A DNA stretch of 64,000 bases. It comes from Planctomycetota bacterium (GTDB lineage: Bacteria; Planctomycetota; UBA8742; UBA2392). Shown piece by piece: positions 63,585-64,000 of the stretch. Within the stretch, counting starts at the first letter, position 1; the number at the start of each line of letters is the position of its first letter. The position numbers and the translations under genes were made by a program. Where the stretch lies: NCBI GenBank assembly GCA_003576915.1, contig QEVF01000006.1:62001-126000 (forward strand), in the 5' to 3' direction. The notes beneath the pieces are model-generated. The model was given only the letters and a program-made list of their open reading frames with translations, was not told the DNA's origin and did no database searches.

Positions 63585-64000
63585 ATGGCTTCCGAACACA
63601 GTTTTGACATCGTCTCGAAAGTCGACCTGACCGAGATTGACAACGCCTACCAGCAGGCGCTCAAGGAGATTGGCAACCGCTGGGACTTCAAGGGCAAGAC
63701 CGCCGTGCTGGAGTGGAACAAAGGCGAGAAAAAGATTGTCGCCACGGGCAGCGAGAGATACGTGCTTGACGCCATGCTCGACATCTTCAAGACGCGCCTG
63801 GCCAAGCGGGGCGTGAGCGCCAAGGCCCTGGACCTGAAGTCTGAGGAGCCGGCCCAGAAGGGCGGCATCCGCCAGACGTTCGAGATCAAGCAGGGCATTA
63901 CCAGCGAAAAGGCGAAGATCATCACGAAGATGATCAAGGAGAAGAAGCTCAAGGTTCAGGCAAGCATCCAGGGCGACCAGGTGCGAGTCACGGGCAAGCA
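63585..64000 (+). CDS. YajQ-family protein, 3' end missing
   Basis: YajQ proteins (UPF0234) are small soluble nucleotide-binding proteins; some bind c-di-GMP. 138 codons of an expected ~163 are present before the window ends. The start has GGAGAGGG 3 bases upstream. The sequence EHSFDIVSKVDLTEIDNAYQ and NRWDFKGKTAVLEWNKGEKK match the family. No partner is visible. Confidence 0.92.
   Translation, partial: MASEHSFDIVSKVDLTEIDNAYQQALKEIGNRWDFKGKTAVLEWNKGEKKIVATGSERYVLDAMLDIFKTRLAKRGVSAKALDLKSEEPAQKGGIRQTFEIKQGITSEKAKIITKMIKEKKLKVQASIQGDQVRVTGK

Noticed and set aside
1..64000. CRISPR arrays, tRNA and rRNA genes, insertion sequences
   Set aside because: I looked through all intergenic regions and saw no regular repeat-spacer pattern, cloverleaf, rRNA stretch or transposase-like gene.

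Overview
This window is dense, visibly GC-rich bacterial chromosome (I estimate mid-60s % G+C) with about 46 protein genes on both strands. I see no rRNA, tRNA, CRISPR array, prophage or insertion sequence. Several genes point to Planctomycetota or a close PVC relative: two Ser/Thr kinases carrying beta-propellers, a small Minf_1886-family protein, a PDZ/alpha-toroid (DUF6288-like) secreted protein, a PSCyt1-like multihaem cytochrome, a PcRGLX/YetA-like polysaccharide-lyase lipoprotein, HEAT-repeat exported proteins and many large exported proteins of unknown function. The lineage call is an inference from gene families, not from a marker RNA.

Layout. 1-5.9 kb: an ABC-exporter permease cut by the window edge, an MFS carrier, and a large secretin-like lipoprotein with its own promoter and a strong terminator. 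5.9-19 kb: an aminoglycoside-phosphotransferase-like/ATPase fusion; the ricT-metG-Minf_1886 unit; a zinc-ribbon/WD40 Ser/Thr kinase with a small membrane partner; a DUF6064-like membrane protein; a TPMT-like methyltransferase; and a membrane Ser/Thr kinase transcribed into rarA. 19-27 kb: a PL26-like lipoprotein, the PDZ/toroid protein, the alkylation-repair pair adaA-ogt, a crotonase and rsgA. 27-39 kb: a 1535-residue exported protein, two orphan histidine kinases, an exported TPR/HEAT protein and a double-FHA membrane protein. 39-49.6 kb: mutS, a Rieske protein, a lipoyl-dependent E2 acyltransferase followed by a SnoaL-like protein and lipA, a [2Fe-2S] ferredoxin, a UbiA prenyltransferase, an ATP-grasp-like protein and a secreted unknown. 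49.7-53.3 kb: two NTF2/membrane-type unknowns that may share a C-terminal motif, and an unusual methyltransferase/ATP-grasp ligase fusion. 53.6-62.4 kb (minus strand): meaB, a HEAT protein, a tetrahaem cytochrome, a GspE-N-like helical protein, a thioredoxin-fold protein without its CxxC, a lipoprotein, a DHFR-like reductase, an alpha/beta hydrolase and an RluA pseudouridine synthase. The window ends with a polytopic membrane protein and a yajQ-family gene cut by the edge.

Likely working units are: repair of alkylated DNA (adaA-ogt); lipoylation and use of lipoate (E2 and lipA within 2.8 kb, but no E1 or E3); Ser/Thr phospho-signalling (two kinases plus a double-FHA reader); and a cell-envelope cluster at 54.7-59.4 kb mixing c-type haem, a Cys-less thioredoxin fold and HEAT repeats. 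No classic defence or mobile system is visible. The most unusual items are the methyltransferase/ATP-grasp fusion, the giant exported protein, the zinc-ribbon kinase, and start sites that look leaderless.
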